DNA from: Cololabis saira
Taxonomy: Eukaryota; Chordata; Actinopteri; Beloniformes; Belonidae
Direction of reading: 5' to 3'
Assembly: GCF_033807715.1 (NCBI RefSeq)
Contig: NC_084591.1
Coordinates: 31,348,590-31,412,589 of the forward strand
DNA: 64,000 nt
Shown: one piece after another, positions 53,331 through 64,000 of the stretch
Layout of the letters: each line of letters begins with the position of its first letter
Position numbering within the stretch: the first letter of the stretch is position 1
Notes under the pieces: model-generated
What the model was told of the DNA's origin: nothing
Databases searched by the model: none
The model's input: only the letters and a program-made list of their open reading frames with translations
Position numbers and translations under genes: made by a program

Positions 53331-54209
53331 CCATACATTAACAGAGTTTTGTGTGCTATCCTAAACTTTCCCTCACAGGGCGTGAGTGGAGAACTTTGAA
53401 ACAAATACTGTGGAGTTGATGGCCTGCTGATGCTGCAGAGGACAAAATCACTGAAACACAGCTTCATCTAAAACGCTTTTTAACTGTCATAAATAGCAAC
53501 ATCACAGTGGTAAAACTTTTACTCCTAACTTTTTTTAGAACTTGTTGCAGGCCTGAAATTGAAGAACTGACATAAATGAACAAATGAAGCAAAATTCAGC
53601 AAGTCAGCAATTCGTCATTTTATAATCTCACTGTGTTATCTGGCAAGAGCTGCGAGTCCCGGGTTAAACAAATAAAACTTAACAAACTGTTTTGTCTCCG
53701 GCGCTGACTAAACAAAGTCCTATCTTGGTTCTGCCTGAGCATCTTTCCAGGAAACTGTTGGGACTTGTGTTCAGGATGTGAGCAGCGGTAGGGGGACGTG
53801 ACTCAACAAGATTCATGTCGTCTCCCAACAGAAGCTCACCCAAAGTTATTTATTTAAAGCAAACATGTGGAACTGGAGGCCTGCGGGCAGAACGCAGCCC
53901 ACCCCCTCATCTCTCCGGGCCAGCGAGAACATGCACGCGTAATTATGTACAGACAATACAAGTCTACGCTGTCTTGGGACATACATGCACCATTATGGAC
54001 ATGTCCCACAGTAGATCTTGGTTTGGTTTACTTGCACTATGATGGCAGAATCTCAAATGAAGCTATATATTTGTGGTTAAGTCACATTTAAAGACAGCGG
54101 GGAAGCAAAACCATGTTTCTGTCTGTTTTTGTTTTTTGTTGTTGCTTGAAGGCTGATTTTTCTGTCAAGCATCTGCCAAACCGCTCCAATATAGTCATGG
54201 ACGTATAAC

Positions 54210-55335
54210 CCGAGCCGGATTAACGCAAAGGCAAACTAGGCATGTGCCTAGGGCCCGATTGACAGGGGGGAGCCCAGACAGAGGGACAAAAAAAAAAATT
54301 TCTTTTTTTTTTTCCTGGCGCTATGGGCCGTTTTTTTTTTCCGAATTTTTTTTTTTCGTTTTTTTTTTTCCTTTTTTCCCTTATAAATATCAACAGTCAC
54401 GTTCCATTACAGACCTAAATATGTACTAGTCTGTGCATATAAATAAATATATGTGCAACAATGATGACGCGTGTCTGTTGTTCAATACACCTGATCAGAC
54501 CAAGCGCAGACACAAGCTGCTCTGATCCAGACGGGTGGAGTTGGAACAAACTGTCACACAATGTCGAGAGAACGAGACAGATTCAGGAAATTTCCTTCAG
54601 GGGATGAAAAAAGAAAAAAACTAAAGAAAATGGAAGAGTTTAATGCCTATCTGAAAGGCTCGTTTGATAAATTTGTTACAAAAATCACCGATCCGACCGG
54701 GTCTCAAGCAGCCATGGGGCCCCACGTCGAGGCAAGAGATGATGATGAGGCAGGGGGAGGTATCCAGTATTTTGCTAATTGGAGAGTTAAAATTGCGCAT
54801 ATAGACACCCGATCCGAAGCGATCGTAGCGAGCGCGCGAGGTCCCCCCCCCCGGCCATTTCGCACAGGGCCTCGCAAATCTCCCAAATGGCTCTCCATAC
54901 GCATACATACATATACACATACATACACACATACATACATACTACAGCACACTTTGTCTTACTGCAAATTTTATTGGTATTTGTAGATTTGACTTCTTAT
55001 TTAACTATTCAATTTAATCAACACATTGAATTAAGATTTTCTGCAAAATGCTCACAATCGATAAGATAAGGATAATTTAATAGCATTTAATAGTGCGGTG
55101 TAATAACGTATAAATAATAAAAATCTAAAAATAGTCTGATAGACTGTTTAATATACAACACATGACTTGTTTTGGAATACAAAGAACCAACTTGACTATG
55201 ACTATGCTATGTAAAATGTGAATTAAGTTTTATTAGTAACTTTGGTAAGTTTAAGATTTCATAAATAACATCGATGGAGGGGGGCCCAAAAATCACAGTC
55301 TGCCTAGTGTAGTCCATTTATTTAATCCGGCTCTG
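54210..55335. mobile_element. hAT element with perfect TSD and transposase N-terminal relic
   Basis: 1126 bp with ends CCGAGCCGGATTAA / TTAATCCGGCTCTG and perfect 8-bp duplication CGTATAAC (54202-54209, 55336-55343). The open frame 54561-54986 starts MSRERDRFRKFPSGDEKRK, like the SGxxKRKK N-terminus of hAT (ZMYM/TTF-type) transposases. It then runs into unrelated sequence and (CATA)n; no catalytic domain remains. Confidence 0.8.
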
Positions 55336-55867
55336 CGTATAACCCTTTATTAATAGTTATAGTATCAACAGTTAATACAGAGGCAATTATTTGGTATGAA
55401 ATTTAAAAGCAGTAGATATATGAAAGTATTCCTGCAGATGCTGTACAACTATCCATTTGACTCAGACTAAAAGCTGATGTGGTCCAGGATGAAATAGAGT
55501 CTGATTTACAGCAACAAAGACATAATTAGTGGTTGAAAATGTGTTGGTACACGGAAATAAAAGTCAGCAGACAGAAATAGATCTTCACTTAATGAGGAAT
55601 GTGCAGGGTTGTAAAACCAGACTGGAATGCGTTGAGAATGTTGCAGGTGTTGAAGGGGGAGGAGATTTGAGTACAAACTGCTTTTCCAAGACACATGACC
55701 CCCCCCCCCCTCCCAGCTGCATGCTGGGACAAAGACCTGCACGCATGACTGGGCCATGAGGACCCGGAGAGGAGCCGGACACTGGCAGTGGAACCAAGAG
55801 CTGCTGATTTGAACCGTAGTAGACGGGTTAAAATCCCCTTCTTTTCCACGACATAAACAAAAATAAG

Positions 55868-55928
55868 GAATTATGACACACACAAGAGGAACCAGAAGTT
55901 CTGGTTCCTCTTGTGTGTGTCATAATTC
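55868..55928. repeat. Perfect 61-bp palindrome (30-bp arms, 1-nt centre)
   Basis: The left arm 55868-55897 (GAATTATGACACACACAAGA...) is exactly reverse-complemented by 55899-55928 around a single G at 55898. It lies about 630 bp before the mdk first-exon donor. Confidence 0.97.
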
Positions 55929-56207
55929 TTCATACCGGTACATACATTACAATTACGTGAACCATATGACTCAAAGCAGCCTGAATAGAAATGCTTGAGT
56001 AAATTACGGCTGAGTGCTGATCTGCTCAGCAGCGACACAAAGGCCAAGCCTGATTGTCAGTGTGAACTTTGACCCAGTAGCTAATCTGTGTGTGATGTTG
56101 CCCACCTGAAGCAGCCGGACCTGACGGACACAGCTCTTTACTGCACACAGTGCAGCAAATATTAGCTGCTTTCAGCAAATATTGGCACCCAGTCTACACC
56201 CACTAAT

Positions 56208-56208
<1 letters not shown>

Positions 56209-56299
<91 letters not shown>

Positions 56300-56341
56300 C
56301 TCCTGTATGACACACATTCCAAAGACACACACACACACACA
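56209..56341 (+). repeat. (CA)n microsatellites upstream of mdk
   Basis: A CA tract (about 56211-56297, one CG interruption) and a second (about 56325-56341). They are followed by a complementary GT-rich run at about 56432-56475. Confidence 0.95.
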
Positions 56342-56350
56342 CTTCTCTTT

Positions 56351-56358
56351 ATGCAAAT
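56351..56358 (+). promoter_or_regulatory. mdk: Octamer motif ATGCAAAT upstream of mdk
   Basis: A perfect consensus octamer (POU/Oct factor site) about 200 bp before the first-exon donor. The motif is seen; function is inferred from position only. Confidence 0.3.
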
Positions 56359-56475
56359 GATCTGAGCTTGTTTTGTTCCCCGGGATTAGAGCCTGTGACA
56401 TCACCATGAGGCTGGTCCTCAGCATCATGCAGAGTGTGTGTGCATGCGTGCGTGCGTGTGCGTGTGTGTGTGTGT

Positions 56476-56560
56476 GAGGGTTGTTTAGCAGCTGCAGCTG
56501 AAGCAGCGACAGAAGGCGACGGCTCCACCGCTCGACTGGCTGCTCCTCTCAGGACAACAT
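56476..56560 (+). other. mdk: mdk first exon, mostly 5' UTR
   Basis: Ends ACAACAT|GTAAGT, a strong donor. Joining it to the acceptor at 59667 makes the ATG of the start codon across the intron, followed in frame by a second ATG. The 5' boundary is not known; a GT-rich run (about 56432-56475) lies just upstream. Confidence 0.65.
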
Positions 56561-59500
56561 GTAAGTCTGCACGATTTTCTCTGCGCTGATCGGGCTCTCT
56601 CTTCAGCTTCATCTCTCATTCTCCTACGGTGAAGTCTCCTGGACTTCACACAGAACACAAGACTCATTTAGACGATCGGTGGAGAAATGAAAAAGATGTT
56701 TAGAAGTGTGACAGTTTAGTGTGATGAAGAAGTGAGAAGGAAGGAAAACATTTCATTTGAAGCAGTTGATTGTTTAAAAATCATTTAAGATGCCTTAGTT
56801 TGGAAGAATTTAAGCATGTTGGATACTGATGGAGGTTTATCACAGTTTTTCTTTTCATTTTATGGGTTTTATCTATTTTTATCATTAATTCTGTAAGTTG
56901 TTTGCTAAGCTTTAGTTGAATGTTTTTGTTTCCTAATCTACAAGGAAAGAAAATGAAAGGAACACACAATGGGGGGGAAGTATGGAAGGAATGATTAAAC
57001 AAAAGGAAAAAAGCAATAATAAAGGAAGATAATGAAAAAGACCAGAGGGAAGGCAAAAGGACATAAATGAAGTTTTAAAAAAACAGAGAAATAGACTGAG
57101 ATGAGAGAAGAGTCTATAACAGTGTTGACAAGTTTTCCACACGATGAAAAGAAACTTTAGCTGCCTTTGTCACTTCACACGGAAACTTTCTGCAACAGAA
57201 GGTTTGCACTTTTCCTTTTGTAGCTTCATAATTAGTCTTTTTGATCTTTGCGTCAGCAACAGTACGGTTCCTCCTCAGGATTACATGCATTTAGCGCTGG
57301 GAACTGAACATCTCGGCATATAGTTCTCTGCTTGATCTGGTGTTTGTGAGACTCAGAGGACTCAGAGACCACCAGTCCTCCTCTCTTACCTTCAGTATTG
57401 GAAGCTCTCGTGGTGTTTGAGGGACTCGTGGATTGTATCTCATATTGGCCGCCGGACTCCAGAAATGAACCCTGAGATTGAAGAGGAAGTCGCTTGTATG
57501 TCGCTCCTACTCCTGGACCAAAGGGAGCATCCCGCTCCTTTTCTTCATGCAAACTTTGTATTGTTTTCTTATGTTAATATCTTTCCATTCAGGGTGGGGG
57601 GAGGACCAGGGGGCTCTTCAGAGGTGGCATGGAATCTGTGTTAGGCTTTGGAGAAGTGAAACCGGGCGAGGGGGGGGGGCTTTGTTTTGGGCCAATGAAT
57701 CAGTATTCTTTTGAGGGGAAATCTAAAGAGCTCTTTCAGTCGCTACTTGGGCTCCCACTCCCCTCCGCCGCACCTCCTCCTCCCTCCCTTCTCCTCTTCT
57801 TCATTGATGGAGGACAGACTGGAGGCCTGCTGAGAGCCAGTTCTTTCTTTAGAAAAGGCCGCAGGAGGAGCGAGGAGGGCAGGATTTGCTCTGCCAGCTG
57901 ACATGTGAAAGAGGACTATTGCTTTAATGGAGGCCTGAAAGAGGAGTCTGTCATCTTCCACCACAATGACAACAGTAAGGCAGAGAAGAGCTTTCTGGGT
58001 AATTGACTCTCTGTTTTTCAAAGCAGAACCAACTATCTGCGCTACATTTGCCCCATGTGACCGTCATGTTCATCAAACAGTTGGAGGGATGGTTTCATAA
58101 GGACAATACGCAGCAGAAAAACATTGAGGGAAACCTGAGCAAAAATAATGACAGAAGTGTGATGAAAACAGGAGCAGCATTTGCATACATTAGCCCACTT
58201 TCATAATCCTGATGCTGCAGTGAATTATGCTGCTCAGATTATTTGGATTAATCGTTTGTGAGATTTGGGGGTTGAGGTGAAACGAAGAGCAGATTTGATT
58301 TGGACCTGGTTTGGACCATCTGGTCGGTGTGAAGAACGGTCCAAGTTCAACTGGAATCACAGCCCGGCTGGCAGAATCATGATAAAAACAAAGACAAGGT
58401 CAAGATTGAGATTTCTGATATCGATTTTGTTCAGATGAAGCGCTAAATCCAGAAAAGAAATATGTTGAAATCAGCAGGCGGATCTCCTGAACACCATCAA
58501 AACACGGACGGAACATTTCCTGGTCTCTGTTTAAACCTGTTTTCCTTCATATATCTGTGGATGTTTCCTTTTTGTTTTTGTTGTTATCTTTCTGTCTTTC
58601 TGTACGTTTTCCAAGTTGGCCCATATGTGTTTTGTTTTGTGTCCTTGTAGCTGAGTCAAGCTGTGCTTTGTTTCTATTCTAAGTGTTTTTGATTTGTTTA
58701 GTTTCTTATGTCTCTGTACTAAAAGTGTCTCTGTCTTAGTTTTGTGTTACTTTGTAGCCATTTCTCTGATTTAGTTTTGTGTGTTTGTAGATGGTTCATT
58801 ACCTTTGTTTGTTGTCACATGTGTATCTGTTTAAAGTGTCCTTGTGACTGCTTGAAGGGGATTCATTATATTATTATGGCTCTTTAGTTCGTCTCTTTGT
58901 TTCAAGTGTCTATCTGTAATCTGACTCTTTGTAGGAGTTTCAAGTCCCTGTCATTGTTTTTATTCTGTTTAATTGTCTTTGTAGTGTTTGTGAGTCTGAT
59001 CGTGGTCATTTTGTTAATTTGAGGTCACTTTGTAGCTGTTGCTTGTGCCTCTGTAGTGATTTTACAACTCTTTGTGGAGGTTTTGTGCGATCGTGTAGAT
59101 AATTTGCATCTCTTTGTTGTCATGTTGTCTCTCTTGAGCTTGCATTGCCTCCGAGTCTCAGTTACTTGATGCAGGAGTCCTGGCCCCGGGGCCCCTGACC
59201 CCTTTGTACCTAAGCCCATTAAGCCTTTTCTGACTAATCCCTCCATGGAACTGTACATATGAAGTCCCCGTGGGCCTCCCTCTGTCTGGGTAACACTATA
59301 CATTTGTCCACGTGTGCATCAATATTGAAAACACACCCGTGAGATGTTAGTTTAACAAACAGCTGCAGGTCTGTCATCTTATCCAGGGACGAGATTTTAT
59401 TTTTTGTTCCTTAACACAGAAACTGAAGCTGCTTGTGCTGGATCTATTTCAGGCAGTAATAATGTGTTGTCACAACATGTTATTACAGTGATAATGTAAA

Positions 59501-62500
59501 ATGTCAGGGCTTAGTGTGCTCTCTGGGTGTTCCCTCTGTGAAGCCCCAGAACAAGTACTGCAATCTGGCTTCACTATGTTTTTGTTCTTCTCTTAACTTG
59601 CGTTATAATCTTGGATAGACCATGATAACATTTTTTTTAAAGACAAACATGTTTTTATCTTTTCAGGATGCGAAGTTTGCTCTCAGTGACACTGCTGATC
59701 CTCCTGGTCCTCACCCTCACCGCCGAGGCCAGTAGAAAGCCTAAAAATCACAAAGGTGGGCTCATTAAAGAGGGCGAATCCTCGCTCACTAACCACAATC
59801 ACTGTATTTGGGTTTCACTTCCACTGTTGTTTTACATGCATGTTGACCGTGTCCTCCTGTTGGAAGTTCGTGCTTGTCAGTGAGCAGGGACGCACATGTT
59901 GTGAAGACATTTTAAAGGATACAGAAGAAGTGAACAGGAAAAGTGCACTTATCATTGGTTAACGGGAAACAAAATATTTGTCAACTTTCTTCTTTAAATT
60001 TTAAACTTATCAAAATCCTCAGATTTAAAAGAAAACATTTTTTTTTCATCAGCTTGACAAGCTTTAAGCAGCACTCACTTTATTAATGGACCTGGTTTAG
60101 CTGAAAGTCAAGCACAAGCTCCCCTGAAGGAATATGGATCCTTACAAACAAATGTTTTGATATTGAAATGTAAGTTCACATGGAAATGTTCAAGAAAGAA
60201 CAAAGATTAAGAGAAATATGGTCCATCACAGGGATGTGATTATTGTTGTAAGAAGAACCAGCAAAGAGCTGCTAACGCTGTTTCCAAAGTACTGCCAAGT
60301 GTGATGTGGAGTATTAGAGTATTAGAAAAGCACTAAACAGAACCTAATGCCAAACAATCAGCTGGTAAGAAAAGTCCTGTCTCATAAATATCAGACACGG
60401 CTCGTATGCATAATCATGACCAAAGAAGTTTATCAAAACAGGAGCGTTGTTTCCCCAGTGGAGACACAAACATGGTCATATTGCATGCCTGGCATCTCAT
60501 GTGCTGGTTGTGTATGCAATGACACGACTGACACATAAGAAGAAGAAACCTACAAAAGAATAAGATGAATTCAGTAAGAGAGACCGGTGTAACAGCTGCC
60601 AATGTTCAGCACATGAAGATCCAAAGCCGCTGTGTGCAGATTTTGTGTGTGTTGTGGGTGTGGACTGTGGTGTGTGACCTCCTGTCCATCCTGCAGGGGG
60701 TAAACATGAGAAGTCTCGGCCCGCCTCCGACTGCTCCGCTGCTGAGACTCAGTACGGGAAGTGTGTGCCAGAGCAGGGAGACTGTGGAGATGGTCTGAGA
60801 GAGGCCACGTGCAAAGATCGCACAGAAAAGATTCACTGCAAGATCCCCTGCAACTGGAAGAAGGACATCAGTAAGTGTCACCAAGGAAACACACACAGCA
60901 CTTGGAAATCTGAGAGATGTGAAGGAGTTCACTGAAGCTTTACTCAGTCATGCAGGGAAAAAACAAGAAACAAGGTCTCACATTGGGAAAACTATGATGA
61001 TGAATGATTAAAAGATGTGCGGAAAATAATAAAAATGTCAGAAATAATTTAAAGCACTGGGCTTCCCAGCTGCTACATGTCTGCTGTCTCAACACACATA
61101 ACTTCTTTGTCATCAGGTTAAGGTGAAACTTAACCAGATGACTAAATTCAGAAAGTAAAAATTCTATATTTTACTTTTTGCAGTTACTTACAAAAACCAG
61201 CAAGAAATAATGAGTTTGTTTTAACATAAAAAAGACCACTTATCGAATCAGTGATTTAACACTCAATAAACTCCAAGTAATCAGTGAAGTAACGGAATTC
61301 TGTGTAGGAAATACACAGTACTGTGTAGTATTACTTGAAGTGCAAAAACTGTAATTAAAATGAAAGTTTCAGTAGTTCTGTGCTGTTCTAGCTGGTGAGA
61401 GTCGATCAGGAATCCCTCCTGAATGTGATCAGTTCATTGATTTATCAGCTAATTCAGCCTGATCTCACCACTCCACCGCACAAAATCGCTGCAGCTTCAT
61501 AACACGGGCTCCAAAAACATGTACAACAACCATATAATTCTCACTCAGTTGAATACAGAGATTCAGCTTATGTGACGTTGCATCACCATGGATGCACTGC
61601 AAAAACTCAAAATCTTAATAATAATATTTGTCTTATTTCTAGTCAAAATGTCTCATTTTTAGTCAAAAAATCTCGTTACACTTAAAACAAGAGTCATCGC
61701 CAGAAAAATGACTTGTTATTTGACAATTTTCACCTGTTTCAAGTAAATTTTCACTTGAAATAAGTAGAAAAATCTGCCAGTGGGACAAGATTTATCTTCT
61801 TATTACAAGCAAAAAAATCTCTTTACACTTAAAACAAGACTCATCACTGGAAAAAAATCTTGTTCCACTGGCAGATTTTTCTACTTATTTCAAGTGAAAA
61901 TCTACTTGAAACAGGTGAAAATTGTCAAATAACAAGTTATTTTTCCAGTGATGAGTCTTGTTTTAAGTGTAAAGAGATTTTTTTGACTAAAAATGAGACA
62001 TTTTAACTAGAAATAAGACAAATATTCCTGGTAAGATTTTGAGTTTTTGCAGTGTGCCAATGATGACGATGTACTTGTTTAACAGTGATGAACAGGAGCG
62101 AGAGGGGGTGGCAAGGTTTAATCGGACATCCTGCACATTTTTCACTATGATTTTACTTTTCTAATTAGTTTTATTTCATTAGGTTTTGGAGTAGACCCAC
62201 ATCAGTTTCAATGTTTTTGACTGATCTCAATTTCTCAAAAGGTTGCGTTGCTGTCCCTTCATGAGAAAACATTCAAACATAAGACACACATTACGTAGAG
62301 ACATACATTTTTAAGTAATCTATGCTGATGTATTTAATGGGTTGTACACATGAAGAGTATCTGGTCAAAGCTCCACGTGTGACTCTACTGAAGGCTGACG
62401 TGTCTCCTCAGGTGACTGCAAGTACAAGTTTGGCCAGTGGAGTTCCTGCGATGCCTCCACCAACACCAAGACGCGGTCAGGAACGCTGAAGCGGGCGCTG

Positions 62501-62840
62501 TTCAACGCTGAGTGTCAGACCACCGTCAAGGTGTCCAAACCCTGTTCCCCCAAAGTCAAGAAGACCAGAGGTGAGACCAGAGGCCCAGGCAGGACCTGCA
62601 CACGCGTCACATGACTGTCCTGGTTTCACTCACAACACTCATATTAAACTCAGTGGAATTATGGTGTTGGAATATTAGCAGAATAAAGAAAGTTTAGTTC
62701 ATTTACAATCTGGTTTGTCAGTGTATCAAGCACACTTTCATTAACTAGTTTTACAATTTGTACAACTGATTATTCAGAAATATTAACGATATTTCCATCT
62801 GTATTTCTTTCCTTCTGCAGGGGAGAAGAAGCTGATCTGA
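56559..62840 (+). CDS. mdk: Midkine, secreted heparin-binding growth factor
   Basis: Small secreted cytokine of the midkine/pleiotrophin family; it binds heparan and chondroitin sulphate and receptors such as PTPRZ and LRP1 in development and repair. Exons: 56559-56560 (split start), 59667-59755, 60697-60870, 62412-62570, 62821-62840; 146 residues from the second Met. Seen: hydrophobic signal peptide (residues 1-21, [10 protein letters not shown]...AEA); basic [13 protein letters not shown]-domain with six Cys ending [12 protein letters not shown]-domain with four Cys starting [12 protein letters not shown]. That makes the ten cysteines of the family. PCNWKK and DCKYKFG are diagnostic. The C-terminal tail is only about 12 residues ([12 protein letters not shown]). 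It lies downstream of dgkz in the same orientation, as in human DGKZ-MDK, which favours midkine over pleiotrophin. Confidence 0.95.
56561..59666 (+). other. mdk: mdk intron 1, no exon recognised
   Basis: A 3.1-kb intron, T-rich in its second half, with chance frames only. Known family genes often hold regulatory elements here, but none can be named from sequence. Confidence 0.5.
59667..59755 (+). CDS. mdk: mdk coding exon 2, signal peptide
   Basis: Begins G then ATG at 59668 after TTTTCAG. Encodes [20 protein letters not shown] and ASRKPKNHK; phase 1 donor G|GTGGGC. Signal cleavage is expected after AEA. Confidence 0.93.
60697..60870 (+). CDS. mdk: mdk coding exon 3, N-domain
   Basis: Encodes [39 protein letters not shown] and [14 protein letters not shown]: six cysteines of the N-terminal half-domain. 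Flanked by CTGCAG and GTAAGT. Confidence 0.95.
61595..62054. mobile_element. Palindromic CACTGCAAAAACTC MITE, copy 6
   Basis: 460 bp, flanked by TG instead of TA. It has an additional internal duplication (AATCTCTTTACACTTAAAAC near 61817). In mdk intron 3. Confidence 0.72.
62412..62570 (+). CDS. mdk: mdk coding exon 4, C-domain
   Basis: Encodes [35 protein letters not shown] and [14 protein letters not shown]: four cysteines and the heparin-binding basic face. Flanked by CCTCAG and GTGAGA. Confidence 0.95.
62821..62840 (+). CDS. mdk: mdk coding exon 5, C-terminus and stop
   Basis: A 20-nt coding part (GEKKLI, stop TGA at 62838-62840) after CTTCTGCAG; the rest is 3' UTR. The tail is shorter and less Lys-rich than in human midkine. 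Confidence 0.85.
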
Positions 62841-63410
62841 AGGCTGAGACTCAAAAACAGGAAATGGCAGGATTTTTATTCTCGTCCTTCAACTGAATGA
62901 TTGTCCCACCTTCTTCAAACACATACACTCACAAAAAAAGACTCCAAAACACAGAAACCATCCTCCACTTGGCCTCCATTGATGTTTATTCTTGTTGTTC
63001 ACATTTGATGTCCTTGTGTTTATTTGGATTAAAGTGTGCAAAGCTTTTCTAGGTAAGAATAACCTTCCTTCAGTAGCAGATAGTTTAACAGTTACAACCA
63101 TAGTCCTAAAAGCTTTTACAGTAGCTGAGAGTAAAAACAACGTTCTGAGAAGTAAAGAGGGACCTTAAAGCGTCTTCCTCTGAATCACCCAGAACTTGGT
63201 TTACAAAGAACTGAGGAAAAAACTATATTTTTGGAACTACAGATTATTGATGAGGCTTGTACAGAAGAGCAAATTAAATACTGTACTTGTTTTGGTGAAG
63301 ACTTTGGCCTCTTGATTGGTGCACGTACAACACAGCCTGAGTTGAATGTTTTTTTAACCATCAGATGAAATCCAGATGAAATGATCACAAAGGTTTGGAT
63401 TAAATATATC
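62841..63410 (+). other. mdk: mdk 3' untranslated region
   Basis: ATTAAA at 63028-63033 and at 63399-63404 are candidate poly(A) signals. AATAAA at 63844-63849 is a more distant option. No other gene is seen. Confidence 0.5.
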
Positions 63411-63459
63411 GTGTTTTTTTACAGCCTGACTGATATATCAGATGATATTGATAATGGCC

Positions 63460-63760
63460 GGGTTTCCCAGATCAGTTAAGTAGTTCTTAACAGCGAAAGA
63501 CTTCTTTCAAACCTTCTTAAGGAGCCTGTGAAAGAAAATCGCGTTTCCCAGAGTCGCTCTTAGCTTAAGTATCTCTTTCATTAAGAAGGAAATGAAAGAT
63601 GCTGCTGACCCAGTCTTTACAACCATCTTAGTGAACAAAGACTCACAGATCCAGCCGCGTCAGGCAAATCAATATCACACCAAGCAATGAAATATTAAAA
63701 CAATGCACCCCGCACAAATTTTGATCTATTTTATACTTTAGATTTATATTGTTTAGCATT
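63460..63760. repeat. Possible Harbinger-type terminal sequence
   Basis: GGGTTTCCCAGATCAGTTAAG and a second, partly inverted CGCGTTTCCCAGAGTCGCTC resemble ends of fish Harbinger MITEs. The other end is not in the window. Confidence 0.3.
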
Positions 63761-63969
63761 TATTGGTGACAGCAAAGGGGGGAAAAAAAGAAAAATAAGG
63801 AATAACAAGTGTGTTCCTGTATATGCTTTATGCTTTATGCACAAATAAAACGATCATCATGAATATCATTTATTTGATAATCATTTATATGAACGCATTG
63901 GTGCGTCAGCACTTCAATCCCCTGGACGTGCTGTCGGACCGGGCTGTCAGGCAGCCGGGACACCGATCC

Positions 63970-64000
63970 TCCTGCCCGAGCCCGAGCCCGAGCCCGAGCA
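63970..64000 (+). repeat. (GAGCCC)n hexanucleotide repeat at the window edge
   Basis: CCCGAG units repeat to the end of the window within a GC-rich stretch starting near 63900. It could be the start of a GC-rich repeat or a gene beyond the edge. Confidence 0.7.

Noticed and set aside
56162..56428. Minus-strand Cys-Val-rich frame near the mdk promoter
   Set aside because: Translation of the CA repeat.
57417..57901. Overlapping frames in mdk intron 1
   Set aside because: Three mutually overlapping frames with low-complexity Gly/Pro content and no splice sites in a shared phase.

Overview
This is animal genomic DNA, almost certainly from a ray-finned (teleost) fish. It has vertebrate-style split genes with GT-AG introns, dense (GT/CA)n and tetranucleotide microsatellites, and introns packed with fish-type DNA transposons (hAT, Tc1/mariner, TTAA-flanked and palindromic MITEs, Harbinger remnants) and LINE tails. 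No bacterial-type genes, CRISPR array, rRNA or tRNA gene was seen.

Two genes account for essentially all the coding sequence, both on the + strand. (1) Diacylglycerol kinase zeta (dgkz): I rebuilt 31 coding exons from 9696 to 49871 whose phases all join. They give a 1235-residue protein with, in order, a long Arg/Ser-rich N-terminal extension (the MDTFFRRHF long-isoform exon), two C1 domains, a MARCKS-like basic segment, the split lipid-kinase catalytic core (VNPKSGG, GGDGT, GTGND), C-terminal ankyrin repeats and a PDZ-binding end ETVV. Two further phase-2/2 open exons (38861-38950 and 39966-40034) look like cassette exons. (2) Midkine (mdk): one mostly untranslated exon ending at 56560, then coding exons from 59667 to 62840, giving a secreted 10-cysteine heparin-binding growth factor of 146-147 residues. 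The dgkz-mdk order and orientation match the human DGKZ-MDK neighbourhood.

Layout: 1-9695 is intergenic or upstream DNA with MITEs, a degraded Tc1-like transposase fragment and a 1.09-kb hAT element. 9696-51060 is dgkz with its 3' UTR. 51100-55900 is an intergenic block of transposons, two hATs of which have perfect 8-bp target duplications. 55868-55928 is a perfect 61-bp palindrome upstream of mdk. 56200-63100 is mdk. The last kilobase is AT-rich DNA ending in a GC-rich hexanucleotide repeat.

I see no new multi-gene system. The most interesting signals concern how mobile DNA and simple repeats meet the dgkz splicing signals. A (GT)50 tract forms the whole 3' splice region of the exon carrying GTGND. 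A pair of inverted hAT copies sits 27 nt after one exon and about 30 nt before another, enclosing exons 18-20. A LINE remnant abuts a further acceptor. All identifications come from reading the sequence and remembered family features; nothing was searched against a database.
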